A stretch of DNA of 64,000 bases from Roseivivax lentus (lineage in GTDB: Bacteria > Pseudomonadota > Alphaproteobacteria > Rhodobacterales > Rhodobacteraceae): positions 1 to 64,000 of the forward strand of contig NZ_FTOQ01000008.1 in the NCBI RefSeq assembly GCF_900156805.1, given 5' to 3'. Each line of letters opens with the position of its first letter. The stretch's first letter is position 1. The notes beneath the pieces were generated by a model. The model was not told the origin of the DNA and ran no database searches. It saw nothing but the letters and a program-made list of their open reading frames with translations. The translations under genes and the position numbers were made by a program. This document shows positions 54,689-63,856 of the stretch, in pieces.

Positions 54689-55834
54689 TCAGGCGTCGAT
54701 GTTCGACCGGTCGCCCAGCGTCACCGTCACCTGGGTTTCCTCGCCGCGGCGCAGATAGGTGATGTCCACCTCGGCACCGGGGCGCAGCGTGGCGATCGCC
54801 CGGGTCAGATCGCGCGGGGTCTCGACGCCCTCGCCGTTCACCGACAGGACGATGTCGCCCTTCCTGAAGCCCGCTGCCTCGGCGGGGGTGTCCGCGGTCA
54901 CGTCCTCGATCATCACGCCGGTGCCCTCGTCGAAGCCCAGCGCCATGGCGACATCGTCGCTGACGGGCGCGATGCGCACGCCGAGCCAGCCGCGCTCCAC
55001 CGTGCCGTCATCGGACAGGTCCTCGACGATGGCCGAGGCCAGTTCGGACGGCACCGAGAAGCCGATCCCGACCGAACCGCCGGTGGGCGAGATGATCGCG
55101 GTGTTCACGCCGATGACCTGGCCCATCTCGTTGAAGAGCGGCCCGCCGGAATTGCCCCGGTTGATCGCGGCGTCAGTCTGGATGAAGTCGTCGAAGGGCC
55201 CGGCATTGATGTTGCGGCCCAGTGCCGACACGATGCCCGTGGTCACGGTGGTGCCCAGCCCGAAGGGGTTGCCGACGGCGATCACGTTCTGGCCGACCTG
55301 CAGCGTGGTGCTGTCCCCGAAGGAGACGAAGGGCAGGCCCTCGGCCTCGATGTCGAGCACGGCGATGTCCGTCGCGGGATCCGCGCCCACCACCTCGGCG
55401 GTGAATTCGCGACCATCCTCGAAGGTCACGGTGACCTCGTCGGCGCCGTCGATGACATGGGCGTTGGTGACGATGCGACCGTCTTCGGAGATCACGAAGC
55501 CGGTGCCCGCCCCCTTCATCTCGCCGCCGGGACGGCCCGGCTGACCGGGCATGCCAGGCATCGGCATGCCGAAGCGCTTCTGGAATTCCTCCATGAAATC
55601 GCGCTGCTCCTGCGGCATCTCCGCCGAGGCGGTGCGGGCAAGCTGGGTCACCTCGATGGTGACGACCGCCGGGGTCAGTTCCGCGACGAGGTCGACGTAA
55701 TCGGTGCCCATCGCGGGCGCTGCGGTCGCGGGCGTGGCGCCGGGTGCGACGCTCAGCACGCCGCCGGTGGCAACCAGCGCGGCCAGCGCAACGCCGGTCA
55801 GGTAGGTCTTCGCGGGTCCAGTGGTTCTTGTCAT
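54689..55834 (-). CDS. Periplasmic serine protease, DegP/HtrA family
   Basis: A 381-residue exported protein (signal TYLTGVALAALVATGGVLSV). The trypsin-like domain has His126 (TNAHVID), Asp156 (DIAVLDI) and Ser229 (GNSGGPL), followed by a single PDZ domain (VMIEDVTADTPAEAAGFRKG). DegP has two PDZ domains; one is the DegS-like or short form. A Met/Pro/Gly-rich insert lies near residues 90-105. It degrades or senses misfolded periplasmic proteins. The divergent two-component pair suggests shared envelope-stress control. Confidence 0.93.
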   Translation of the reverse strand: MTRTTGPAKTYLTGVALAALVATGGVLSVAPGATPATAAPAMGTDYVDLVAELTPAVVTIEVTQLARTASAEMPQEQRDFMEEFQKRFGMPMPGMPGQPGRPGGEMKGAGTGFVISEDGRIVTNAHVIDGADEVTVTFEDGREFTAEVVGADPATDIAVLDIEAEGLPFVSFGDSTTLQVGQNVIAVGNPFGLGTTVTTGIVSALGRNINAGPFDDFIQTDAAINRGNSGGPLFNEMGQVIGVNTAIISPTGGSVGIGFSVPSELASAIVEDLSDDGTVERGWLGVRIAPVSDDVAMALGFDEGTGVMIEDVTADTPAEAAGFRKGDIVLSVNGEGVETPRDLTRAIATLRPGAEVDITYLRRGEETQVTVTLGDRSNIDA

Positions 55835-56076
55835 GTCTGTTCTCTCCCGGTGATCCGGATTGATCTCATATCCGACCGCGGGGCGCGCGCCGCCCCCGGT
55901 TCCCTGCAACAGATTGAACACCAAGATTGCAGCCGCACAGGCCCCGGGATTACAATTTCGCAAGGTTTCTCACAGGCGCGCCAGAGACCGTATATGGCGG
56001 GCGCCGGGCCTTGAAACGGCGACGCGCGCGTCCCTTGTCTCACGGGCCGGTTGAGACCATTCCGAGGGCCATGCCC

Positions 56077-56751
56077 ATGAAGATACTTGTCATCGAGGAC
56101 GACGCCACCACGGCGGACTTCATCACCCGCGGCCTGACCGAAGAGGGACACGCGGTCGATCACATGACTTCGGGCCGCGAGGCGCTGAGCCTGGCCATGT
56201 CGCATCCCTACGATGTGATCGTGGTGGACCGGATGCTGCCCGATCTCGACGGGCTGTCGCTGGTCAAGGCGCTGCGCTCCGCCAAGGTCACGACACCCGC
56301 GATCTTCCTGACCGCCATGGGCGGGCTCGACGACCGGATCGAGGGGCTCTCGGCGGGCGGCGACGATTACCTCGTGAAGCCCTTCGCCTTCGGCGAGCTC
56401 TCGGCGCGCATCGCCGCACTCGGCCGCCGGCTGCCGATGTCGGATGCCGCCGAGACGGTGCTGCGCGCGGGCGACCTGGAGATGGACGTGGTGCGCCGCA
56501 CGGTCACGCGCGGCGGTCAGCCGCTGGACCTCCTGCCGCGCGAGTTCGCCCTGCTCGAACACCTGCTGCGCCGCAAGGGCCGGGTGCAGACCCGCACGAT
56601 GCTGCTCGAAGGCGTCTGGAACATCCATTTCGATCCGCAGACCAACGTGGTCGAGACGCATATCTCGCGGCTGCGCGCCAAGGTCGACAAACCGTTCGAA
56701 CGCGATCTGATCGTCACCGTGCGCGGGGCGGGCTACAAGATCACCGAATGA
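56077..56751 (+). CDS. OmpR-family response regulator
   Basis: A 224-residue protein. The receiver domain has the acidic pair EDD (residues 7-9), phosphorylation site Asp51 (VVVDRMLPD) and Lys in LVKPF. The C-terminal winged helix (LLPREFALLEHLLRRKGRVQ) is OmpR type. ATG 56077 gives better spacing to GAGGG than 56071. Its stop overlaps the kinase gene by 4 bp. Divergent from htrA, which is a likely target. Confidence 0.93.
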   Translation: MKILVIEDDATTADFITRGLTEEGHAVDHMTSGREALSLAMSHPYDVIVVDRMLPDLDGLSLVKALRSAKVTTPAIFLTAMGGLDDRIEGLSAGGDDYLVKPFAFGELSARIAALGRRLPMSDAAETVLRAGDLEMDVVRRTVTRGGQPLDLLPREFALLEHLLRRKGRVQTRTMLLEGVWNIHFDPQTNVVETHISRLRAKVDKPFERDLIVTVRGAGYKITE

Positions 56752-58106
56752 ACACGCCCCGCGCCAGCCTGTCGAACATCATCCGCTCCACCCCGGTGCG
56801 GATCGCGCTCTGGCTGGTGCTGGTCTTCGCGTCGGTGAATCTCGTGACGCTGGGCGGGGCCTACGTGACCCTGAAGGCCCAGGCCGAGGCCGCGATCCGC
56901 GCCGATCTGACCGCCGAGATCGCGGGCCTCGACATCACCGCGACGCCCAATGCGCTGCGCCGCCTCGTCGAGGTGCGCGCCCGTGCCTCCGACCCGCGCG
57001 ACCGGGTCTACCTCTTTATCGGCGACGATGGCCTGCGCGCGGGCAATGCCGATGCGCGGCTGTCGGAGGGCAACGTGATCCTCAGCGCCTCGGACGGGCG
57101 GGCGCTGTCCCATACCGGCTACCTGCAGGAGGTGCGGCGGCTGTCCTCGGGTATCCTGGTGATCGCGCAAAGCCTCGAACGGGTGGAGGATCTGCGCCGC
57201 ACCTTCTTGTGGCTGCTGGCGCTGTCGCTCCTGCCCACGGTGGTGCTGTCGCTCGGCCTCGGCACGCTGATCGCCCGGCGCTCGGCGCGCCGGGTGGAAC
57301 GGATCGAGGCGACGCTGGGCCGGATCGCGGCGGGCGACCTCACGGCGCGCTACGATCCCGGCGCGGCGGGCGAGGACGACCTGACCCGCATCGGGCGCGG
57401 CGTCAATCGCATGGCCGCGCGGCAGGAAGCGGCGACCGAGGCCCTGCGCCAGGTCAGCGCCGACATCGCCCATGACCTGCGCACGCCGCTGCAGCGGATC
57501 GCGGTGCTGCTGGACGAATTGCAGTCGAAGACCACCGAGGACGACCCCCGCGCTCCGCTGGCCGACCGCGCCCGCGCCGAGGCGGATCGCGCCGTGCAGG
57601 TCTTCCACGCGCTGCTGCAGATCGCCCAGATCGAAGGCGCGGGCGCCCGGGCCGATGCCGCCCCGGTGGACCTGACCGAGATCGCCCGCGAGATGGCCGA
57701 GCTCTACGAACCCGCCGCCGAGGAGGCCGGCGTGACGCTCGGCACCGATCTGCCCGAGACCCCCGTCCCGGTGACCGGCGACCGCGCGCTGCTGGGCCAG
57801 GCGCTGGCCAACCTGCTGGAGAACGCACTGCGCCACGGCGGCGGCACGCCGATCACCGTGTCGGTGGCCCGGAACCCGGACGGCCCGGTGCTCTGCGTGT
57901 CGGATCGCGGCCCCGGCATTCCCGAGGCGGAACGCGACCTTGTCACCCGCCGCCTCTACCGGCTGGAGCGCAGCCGCACGACGCCCGGCAACGGGCTTGG
58001 CCTCGCGCTCGTGGCGGCGATCGCGCAGGCCCATCGCGCCACCCTCTCGCTCGGCGACAACGGCCCCGGCCTCAGCGCGCGGCTGCATTTCCCGTCGGTC
58101 GACTAG
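56748..58106 (+). CDS. Sensor histidine kinase
   Basis: A 452-residue inner-membrane kinase with spans near residues 20-40 and 150-175, a periplasmic sensor of about 110 residues between them, a HAMP region, the H box DIAHDLRTPLQRI (His near 242) and an ATPase with NLLENALRHGGG, DRGPGIPE and NGLGLALV. It phosphorylates the adjacent regulator (4-bp overlap). The signal is unknown; the divergent htrA gene suggests envelope stress. Confidence 0.93.
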   Translation: MNTPRASLSNIIRSTPVRIALWLVLVFASVNLVTLGGAYVTLKAQAEAAIRADLTAEIAGLDITATPNALRRLVEVRARASDPRDRVYLFIGDDGLRAGNADARLSEGNVILSASDGRALSHTGYLQEVRRLSSGILVIAQSLERVEDLRRTFLWLLALSLLPTVVLSLGLGTLIARRSARRVERIEATLGRIAAGDLTARYDPGAAGEDDLTRIGRGVNRMAARQEAATEALRQVSADIAHDLRTPLQRIAVLLDELQSKTTEDDPRAPLADRARAEADRAVQVFHALLQIAQIEGAGARADAAPVDLTEIAREMAELYEPAAEEAGVTLGTDLPETPVPVTGDRALLGQALANLLENALRHGGGTPITVSVARNPDGPVLCVSDRGPGIPEAERDLVTRRLYRLERSRTTPGNGLGLALVAAIAQAHRATLSLGDNGPGLSARLHFPSVD

Positions 58107-58124
58107 GCCGGGCGCAGCGGCCCG

Positions 58125-58688
58125 TCAGTGCAGGCCCTGCGGTCCGTTCTTCAGGATCACCGGCACGATCAGCTCTTCCTCGTCGTTGAGATGCCGGTCG
58201 AGCAGCGCCTCGAAGGACAGCAGTTCCTCGCGGAAGCGCCCGGTTTCGGTCTTGCCCTGCAACACGCCGTTGGCATGCTCGGCAAAGCGCGCGAGAAGGC
58301 CGTCCATGTCGTCGTGATCCGCCTCGAGGATATCGAAGCCGCGCGCCACCCGGCTGTCGAGGCCGACGAGCTTTGGGAAGTAATGGTGGTCCTCGATCTG
58401 GTGATGGCCGTGCAGCTCATTCAGCAGCATGCCGCCATAGCGCGACAGGCGCTGATTGCGCATCCGCGGGTCGAGCTTGCCGTCCATCTCGGCCTCGGCA
58501 TCCTCGCGCAGCGCCGCGCAGATCTGCCGGAACATGCCGTGCCGCCCGAGCCAGAATTCGACGAGACCGGTGAAATGCGCATGCGCCTCCCAGCCGGTGC
58601 GGGGATATTCCTTCACCAGAACCCGGAGCGCGTCGGGCAGTCCCGTCCGCGTGCCGAGCCGCAGATCGTCGGAGATCCTGATTGCCAT
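58125..58688 (-). CDS. Hemerythrin HHE domain protein
   Basis: A 187-residue protein (MAIRISDDLRLGTRTGLPDA...) with helical His/Asp/Glu motifs: HAHFTGLVEFWLGRHGMFRQ, HGHHQIEDHHYFPK, DILEADHDDMDGLL and DRHLNDEEELIVP. These fit a di-iron hemerythrin-like four-helix bundle that may bind oxygen or NO. It lies between the kinase (convergent) and the PBP4 gene (same strand, 41 bp downstream of it). Confidence 0.87.
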   Translation of the reverse strand: MAIRISDDLRLGTRTGLPDALRVLVKEYPRTGWEAHAHFTGLVEFWLGRHGMFRQICAALREDAEAEMDGKLDPRMRNQRLSRYGGMLLNELHGHHQIEDHHYFPKLVGLDSRVARGFDILEADHDDMDGLLARFAEHANGVLQGKTETGRFREELLSFEALLDRHLNDEEELIVPVILKNGPQGLH

Positions 58689-58729
58689 CTCTGTCCTTCC
58701 TGTCTCTGCGCGCCCGGGACTACCGGCTC

Positions 58730-60235
58730 TCAGACCGGCCCGTATACCGCGCGCCAGCGGCGCAGCAAGGCGTGTTGCAGGCGTTTCGCGCCGCCATTCC
58801 AGGTCCGTCCGCCCGGCGGGCGTTCGCGTTCGGCCTCGCTCAGCGCCGCGCGCCGCCCCAGATCGGCCGAGAAGATCGCGAAGGCCAGTTCGGTCCCGTC
58901 GGGCAGGGTCTGGAACCCCGCGAGCCCCGACACGAAATTGAGCGTCCCGGTCTTGGCGCGGATCTCGACACCCGCATCGGGCAGCGGCGTGCGGGTCTCG
59001 TCCTCGAGCGGGATTTCCTTCAGGATCGGTTTCAGCGTGCCGCGCGCCCTGAGCCGCACCAGCGCATGGACCATGTCCACCGCCGAGATGCGGCTGGCAT
59101 CGCCCAGGCCCGAATGATCGACGAAGGCGATCCGTTCGAGCTCCAGCACCTCGCGCCCCCAGCTGTTCATCGCCTCGGCCGAGGCGGCGAGGCTTTCGGG
59201 CACCGCGCCCGTCCGCGCCGCACTGGCGGCAAGGCCCACGATCTCGGCGGTGATGTTGGTCGAATAGCGCAGCATGTCCTCGAGGATCCCGGGCAGGTCC
59301 TCGCTTTCGACCCGGGCCACCTCGATCGTGCTCTCGGGCAGCGTCTCCAGCAGCTCGGGCGCTTTCAGCCGCGTGCCCTGCGCGCCCGCCATGGTCTGGA
59401 AGACCTCGCCCGCGTAAAGCTCGGGCTGGCGCACCGGCAGCCAGCGCGCGCCGCCATTGCCCAGCGCGGATTTGGCGACGGTCCAGTCGTCGCGCCCGCC
59501 CGTATCGCGGTAGGTGTAGATCGGCGCGCGGCGCGCGACGACGACCATGCGGGCCATCGACACTTCCGGCCGGTACCTGGCCGACCGTCCGTCCATGGTG
59601 ATGCTGTAATCGGCGCCCGCCCTGCGCCATTCGAAATGCACTCGGTTGAAATTGAGGTTCAGCCCCGAGATCGCGGGGTTGTAGCCCACATGATCGGGCT
59701 GCAACGCGTCGATCCCGTCGAGCCGCGGCAGCGCGCCGCCCCAGACGAGGAAGCGCCCGCGCACCTCGCGCAGGCCCGCGGCCTTCATCGCCGCGGCGAG
59801 TTCCGCCATCCTATCGGTATCGAGCGTCGGATCGCCCCCGCCCGCGAGGATCAGATCGCCGTCGAGGATGCCGTCCGGCGACACCTCGGCGGTAGCGAGA
59901 AGCCGCGTGACGAAGCGATGCTCCGGGCCCAGCGCCTCCAGCGCATAGGCGGCGGTCAGCGCCTTGGCGACGCTGGCGGGCGGCAGGCTCAGCGTGCCGG
60001 CATAATCCTCGAGGATCTGGTCCGAAGCCACATGCGCCACCGCCACGCTGGTCGCGCCGCCAAGCCGCGCCCCGGCCACCAGCTCCTGCAGCGAAGGCAC
60101 GGTCTTGACGAGGAAATCCGGCGCGCGCGCCAACGGGCGCAGCGAAGTCTCGGGCGCCGCGGCAAGCGACGGCCCCGCGGCGAGTCCCGCCGCCATTCCG
60201 GCCAGAAGCCGTCTTCGGGAAAGCATACGCGTCAT
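58730..60235 (-). CDS. dacB: D-alanyl-D-alanine carboxypeptidase/endopeptidase (PBP4)
   Basis: A 501-residue exported protein of the S13 family. The active-site motifs are SVAK (Ser88, Lys91), YSTN and KTG (AKTGTLN). The signal MTRMLSRRRLLAGMAAGLAA contains SRRRLL, a Tat-like twin-arginine pattern rather than a plain Sec signal. It trims peptidoglycan cross-links and pentapeptides. It is followed on the same strand by the hemerythrin gene and preceded by the remains of an EamA gene. Confidence 0.92.
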   Translation of the reverse strand: MTRMLSRRRLLAGMAAGLAAGPSLAAAPETSLRPLARAPDFLVKTVPSLQELVAGARLGGATSVAVAHVASDQILEDYAGTLSLPPASVAKALTAAYALEALGPEHRFVTRLLATAEVSPDGILDGDLILAGGGDPTLDTDRMAELAAAMKAAGLREVRGRFLVWGGALPRLDGIDALQPDHVGYNPAISGLNLNFNRVHFEWRRAGADYSITMDGRSARYRPEVSMARMVVVARRAPIYTYRDTGGRDDWTVAKSALGNGGARWLPVRQPELYAGEVFQTMAGAQGTRLKAPELLETLPESTIEVARVESEDLPGILEDMLRYSTNITAEIVGLAASAARTGAVPESLAASAEAMNSWGREVLELERIAFVDHSGLGDASRISAVDMVHALVRLRARGTLKPILKEIPLEDETRTPLPDAGVEIRAKTGTLNFVSGLAGFQTLPDGTELAFAIFSADLGRRAALSEAERERPPGGRTWNGGAKRLQHALLRRWRAVYGPV

Positions 60236-60322
60236 GCCCCGGAGTTAATACACCCGCCTTGGGCAGAACAAGGACGCCCGCGGGGCTTTTCGGCGATCCC
60301 GCGCGGTGGTAGCGCAATTGTC

Positions 60323-60573
60323 ATGTGGCGGGCCCTTCTCCTGATGGCGCTGGCGATGCCATGCATCCCCGCAGGCGATAGGGCGGCAAAGTTTCTGGTG
60401 ACCGTACAAGCCTCGCGCCGCTGTTCACGGGCTGAGCGGTCTTCGGCGATCTGCCCGATACGCCGACCTGGGCGGGGCTCGCCGTCATCATCGGCGCGGA
60501 CGTGATCTTGGTCCGGCTCGGATGGCGGTCTTTCGCGCTACCCGCCCGCCCGGGCAGTGCGCAGCGCGGTTGA
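60323..60573 (+). pseudogene. Remnant of an EamA/DMT transporter gene
   Basis: The first part (from 60323) reads MWRALLLMALAMPCIPAGDR and AAKFLV, like an EamA first span. From 60421 another frame reads PLFTG-stop-AVFGDLPDTPTWAGLAVIIGA, the family C-terminus. The middle 200 or so residues are missing, the two parts are in different frames, and a TGA lies at 60433-60435. A once-complete transporter gene has thus been reduced to its ends. Its 3' part overlaps the nadD end on the other strand. Confidence 0.75.
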
Positions 60574-61167
60574 GCTGAGCGGGCTCATCGGCATGTTCAG
60601 AAAACACCAGGCAGGTGCCTCGGCGCTCGGCAGGGCTCGCGCCGCATGGGCGGGCAGACGCGCCTCCGCGAGGCACCGCGAAGCCTTCGCGTTAAGCGCG
60701 GCCATCCGCGATCCGGGCCGCGCGAGAATGCCCATCGGCACGCGGTGGGCGATCTCGCGCCAGCGGTCCCAGCGATGGAATTGCACGAGGTTGTCCGCCC
60801 CCATCAGCCAGGTGAAGGCGACCCGCGGATAAAGCGCCTGCAGCGCCGCGATCGTGTCGGCGGTGTAGCGCGTCCCGAGCCGCGCCTCGATATCCGACAC
60901 CTCGATGCGCGGATGGCCGGTCAGGGCGCGCGCCGCCGCCAGTCGCTCCGAAAGCGGCGCGGGTCCTTCGGCCTTCAGCGGATTGCCCGGCGAGACGAGC
61001 CAGATCACCCGCGCCAGCCCGAACCGCTTCAGCGCCTCGCGGCTCAGATGCACGTGACCCGCATGGGGCGGATCGAAGGAGCCGCCCAAAAGCCCGATCC
61101 GGACGCCATCCGGCAGGGACAGGCCATGATCGCCGCGTTGCATGCTGTTCGGACCCGCTTCATTCAT
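60538..61167 (-). CDS. nadD: Nicotinate-nucleotide adenylyltransferase
   Basis: A 209-residue cytoplasmic enzyme with the nucleotidyltransferase motif [20 protein letters not shown] and the substrate-binding block [14 protein letters not shown], ending in SSTALR. It makes deamido-NAD from nicotinate mononucleotide and ATP in NAD synthesis. ATG 61167 and ATG 61143 are both possible; neither has a strong ribosome site. Divergent from ettA. Confidence 0.93.
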   Translation of the reverse strand: MNEAGPNSMQRGDHGLSLPDGVRIGLLGGSFDPPHAGHVHLSREALKRFGLARVIWLVSPGNPLKAEGPAPLSERLAAARALTGHPRIEVSDIEARLGTRYTADTIAALQALYPRVAFTWLMGADNLVQFHRWDRWREIAHRVPMGILARPGSRMAALNAKASRCLAEARLPAHAARALPSAEAPAWCFLNMPMSPLSSTALRTARAGG

Positions 61168-61320
61168 TGGACGCGGTGAAACACCGGATCGCGGCGAAAG
61201 GCAATCATCGCGCCGCCGCGGGGCCATTGCGCCGGACCACATGCCGCCCCTTCCAGTGTCGCGCCAAATCCCGTAGAGAGCCGGCAACACGTCACATGCG
61301 CGAACAAAGGGGGGCCGGAC

Positions 61321-62976
61321 ATGGCAGCCTATCAATACGTCTACCACATGGATGGCGTCTCCAAGACCTATCCGGGCGGCAAGACCTGCTTCGAGAATAT
61401 CAAGCTCAACTTCCTGCCCGGCGTGAAGATCGGCGTCGTCGGCGTCAACGGCGCGGGCAAGTCCACGCTGCTCAAGATCATGGCCGGGATGGACAAGGAC
61501 TTCCAGGGCGAGGCCTGGGCCGCGGAAGGCGCCAAGGTCGGCTACCTGCCGCAGGAGCCCGAGCTCGATCCGGCCCTCGACGTGCGCGGCAACGTGATGC
61601 TGGGCGTGGCCGCCAAGAAGGCCAAGCTCGACCGTTTCAACGAGCTGGCGATGAACTATTCGGACGAGACCGCCGACGAGATGGCGCAGCTGCAGGACGA
61701 GATCGACGGTGAGAACCTCTGGGATCTCGACAGTCAGATCGACGTCGCCATGGAGGCGCTGCGCTGCCCCGCCGACGACGCGGATGTCACCACGCTTTCG
61801 GGCGGCGAGAAGCGCCGCGTCGCGCTCTGCAAGCTGCTGCTCGAAGCGCCGGACATGCTGCTTCTCGACGAACCGACCAACCACCTCGACGCGGAAACCA
61901 TCGCCTGGCTGCAGCAGCACCTGATCGACTACAAGGGCACGATCCTGATCGTCACCCATGACCGCTACTTCCTCGATTCGATCACCGGCTGGATCCTCGA
62001 GCTCGATCGCGGGCGCGGCATTCCCTACGAGGGGAATTATTCCTCGTGGCTGGAGCAGAAGGCCAAGCGGCTCGAGCAGGAGGCGCGCGAGGACAAGGCC
62101 AAGCAGCGCACGCTGTCGCGCGAACTGGAATGGATGCGGCAGGGCCAGAAGGCGCGGCAGGCCAAGTCCAAGGCGCGGATCCAGGCCTATGAGCAGATGG
62201 CGAGCCAGTCCGAGCGCGAGCGCGTCGGCAAGGCCCAGATCGTCATCCCGCACGGTCAGCGCCTCGGCAACAAGGTGATCGAGGTCGCCAACCTGAACAA
62301 GGCGATGGGCGACAAGCTCCTGATCGAGGATCTGACCTTCTCGCTGCCGCCGGGCGGCATCGTGGGCGTGATCGGCCCGAACGGCGCGGGCAAGTCGACG
62401 CTGTTCAAGATGCTGACCGGCAACGAAACCCCCGACGGCGGCACGATCGAGTTCGGCGATACGGTGGACCTGTCCTACGTGGACCAGAGCCGCGACGACC
62501 TCAATCCGACCGACACGGTCTGGCAGGCGATCTCGGGCGGGGCGGAAGTCATCAAGCTCGGCGATGCGGAAGTTAACAGCCGCAAGTATTGCGGGGCGTT
62601 CAACTTCAAGGGTGGCGACCAGCAGAAGGTGGTGGGCCAGCTCTCGGGCGGCGAGCGCAACCGGGTGCACATGGCGCGGCTGCTGAAATCCGGCGGCAAC
62701 GTGCTGCTGCTCGACGAGCCGACCAACGATCTCGATGTCGAGACGCTGCGCGCGCTCGAGGATGCGCTGACGGATTTCGCGGGCTGCGCGGTGGTGATTT
62801 CGCACGACCGTTTCTTCCTCGACCGGATCTGCACGCATATCCTGGCCTTCGAGGGCGAGGCCCATGTGGAATGGTTCGAGGGCAATTTCGAGGATTACGA
62901 GGAAGACAAGAAGCGCCGCCTCGGCGCCGACGCGCTGGAGCCCAAGCGGATCAAGCACAAGAAATTCGCGCGGTAA
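61321..62976 (+). CDS. ettA: Energy-dependent translational throttle protein EttA
   Basis: A 551-residue ABC-F protein with two ATPase cassettes: Walker [10 protein letters not shown] and GPNGAGKST, signature LSGGEKRR and LSGGERNR, and Walker [12 protein letters not shown] and [11 protein letters not shown]. The charged linker and the N-terminus [20 protein letters not shown] match EttA. It binds the ribosomal E site and gates translation by ATP level. It is followed by an intrinsic terminator. Confidence 0.96.
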   Translation: MAAYQYVYHMDGVSKTYPGGKTCFENIKLNFLPGVKIGVVGVNGAGKSTLLKIMAGMDKDFQGEAWAAEGAKVGYLPQEPELDPALDVRGNVMLGVAAKKAKLDRFNELAMNYSDETADEMAQLQDEIDGENLWDLDSQIDVAMEALRCPADDADVTTLSGGEKRRVALCKLLLEAPDMLLLDEPTNHLDAETIAWLQQHLIDYKGTILIVTHDRYFLDSITGWILELDRGRGIPYEGNYSSWLEQKAKRLEQEAREDKAKQRTLSRELEWMRQGQKARQAKSKARIQAYEQMASQSERERVGKAQIVIPHGQRLGNKVIEVANLNKAMGDKLLIEDLTFSLPPGGIVGVIGPNGAGKSTLFKMLTGNETPDGGTIEFGDTVDLSYVDQSRDDLNPTDTVWQAISGGAEVIKLGDAEVNSRKYCGAFNFKGGDQQKVVGQLSGGERNRVHMARLLKSGGNVLLLDEPTNDLDVETLRALEDALTDFAGCAVVISHDRFFLDRICTHILAFEGEAHVEWFEGNFEDYEEDKKRRLGADALEPKRIKHKKFAR

Positions 62977-63020
62977 TCCTCGCGCGGCGTGCCCCGCGCG
63001 ACCCCGCCCGATCCTCATGC

Positions 63021-63048
63021 GCCCCTCGCCTCGCGGCGGGGGGCTTTT
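63021..63048 (+). terminator. Intrinsic terminator after ettA
   Basis: GCCCCTCGCC (63021-63030) pairs with GGCGGGGGGC (63035-63044; one G-U) over a TCGC loop and is followed by TTTT. It lies 45 bp past the ettA stop. Confidence 0.8.
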
Positions 63049-63057
63049 CGTCTCGGG

Positions 63058-63633
63058 CTACGCCTGCGCGAACAACGACGCCTGTGCGGGCTGCGCGGGT
63101 GGAAGAGGCCGCGCGGCGGCGGCAGCGCCGCCCAAGTGGCCGGCCAGCCGCCGGTCGCGGTGCAGCGACGAGTACGGCCAGTCCTCGGCCCGCCTGGCGA
63201 GCTTGTGGAAGACCGGCGCCTCGTGGCAGGCGGCCACCGCGGCGCGATAATCCTCGGCATCCTGGATCACGCGGCGGGTGAAGCCCTGGGCCCAGATGCC
63301 CACCTCGCCGCGGCGGGCAGCCTTGGCCGACAACCGCCCCGGCGGCGGATCGGGCGCCCGGCCCGCGCGGCGCAGATGGCGCGAGAAATGCACCTTCACG
63401 CTGCCCCAGCGTTCCGAGTAGTTCGGATCGCCCTCGGGTAGCGTCCAGACCGCGTGCAGCCCGTCCGGCAGCACCACGAAGGCATCGATATGGAACGGCC
63501 GCTTGCGCAGAACGTCCCGCACCGCGGCGCGCAGGAGATCGATCTCGTCGACCAGAAGCGAGGTGCCGGGGCGCGCCAGCGCAACCGCAAAATAGAGTGT
63601 CACGCCAGTGACGAAGGGATGTACGAAAGCCAT
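63058..63633 (-). CDS. REP-associated tyrosine transposase (RAYT), likely inactive
   Basis: A 191-residue protein with the Y1_Tnp/RAYT layout: VTLYFAVALARPGTSLLVDE, LRAAVRDVLRKRPFHIDAFV, VVLPDGLHAVWTLPEGDPNY, and the tail CHEAPVFHKLARRAEDWPYS. In active members the core reads LPDHLH (HUH) and a catalytic Tyr precedes the last motif. Here the first His is Gly58 and Ala stands where Tyr is expected, so it is probably catalytically dead and possibly domesticated. No REP array was seen nearby. Confidence 0.75.
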   Translation of the reverse strand: MAFVHPFVTGVTLYFAVALARPGTSLLVDEIDLLRAAVRDVLRKRPFHIDAFVVLPDGLHAVWTLPEGDPNYSERWGSVKVHFSRHLRRAGRAPDPPPGRLSAKAARRGEVGIWAQGFTRRVIQDAEDYRAAVAACHEAPVFHKLARRAEDWPYSSLHRDRRLAGHLGGAAAAARPLPPAQPAQASLFAQA

Positions 63634-63856
63634 GCCCCGAAGCCTGGACCGCCACGGTTAAGATCCCGTGAACAAAGGCCGGCGCCCCGATTATCCTTGC
63701 CAGACGGCCCGGCACCTGTCATACGGCCCCTGCTAACGATCTTCTCTGTCGACCCTGCTGTTCTCTTCAAACCGGCACTCAGGTCTCTCGATCCAGACGT
63801 GACTTCGCCGGGCTGCCGCACTTCAGCGGGCAGCGACAACAGCAAGGAATGCTATC

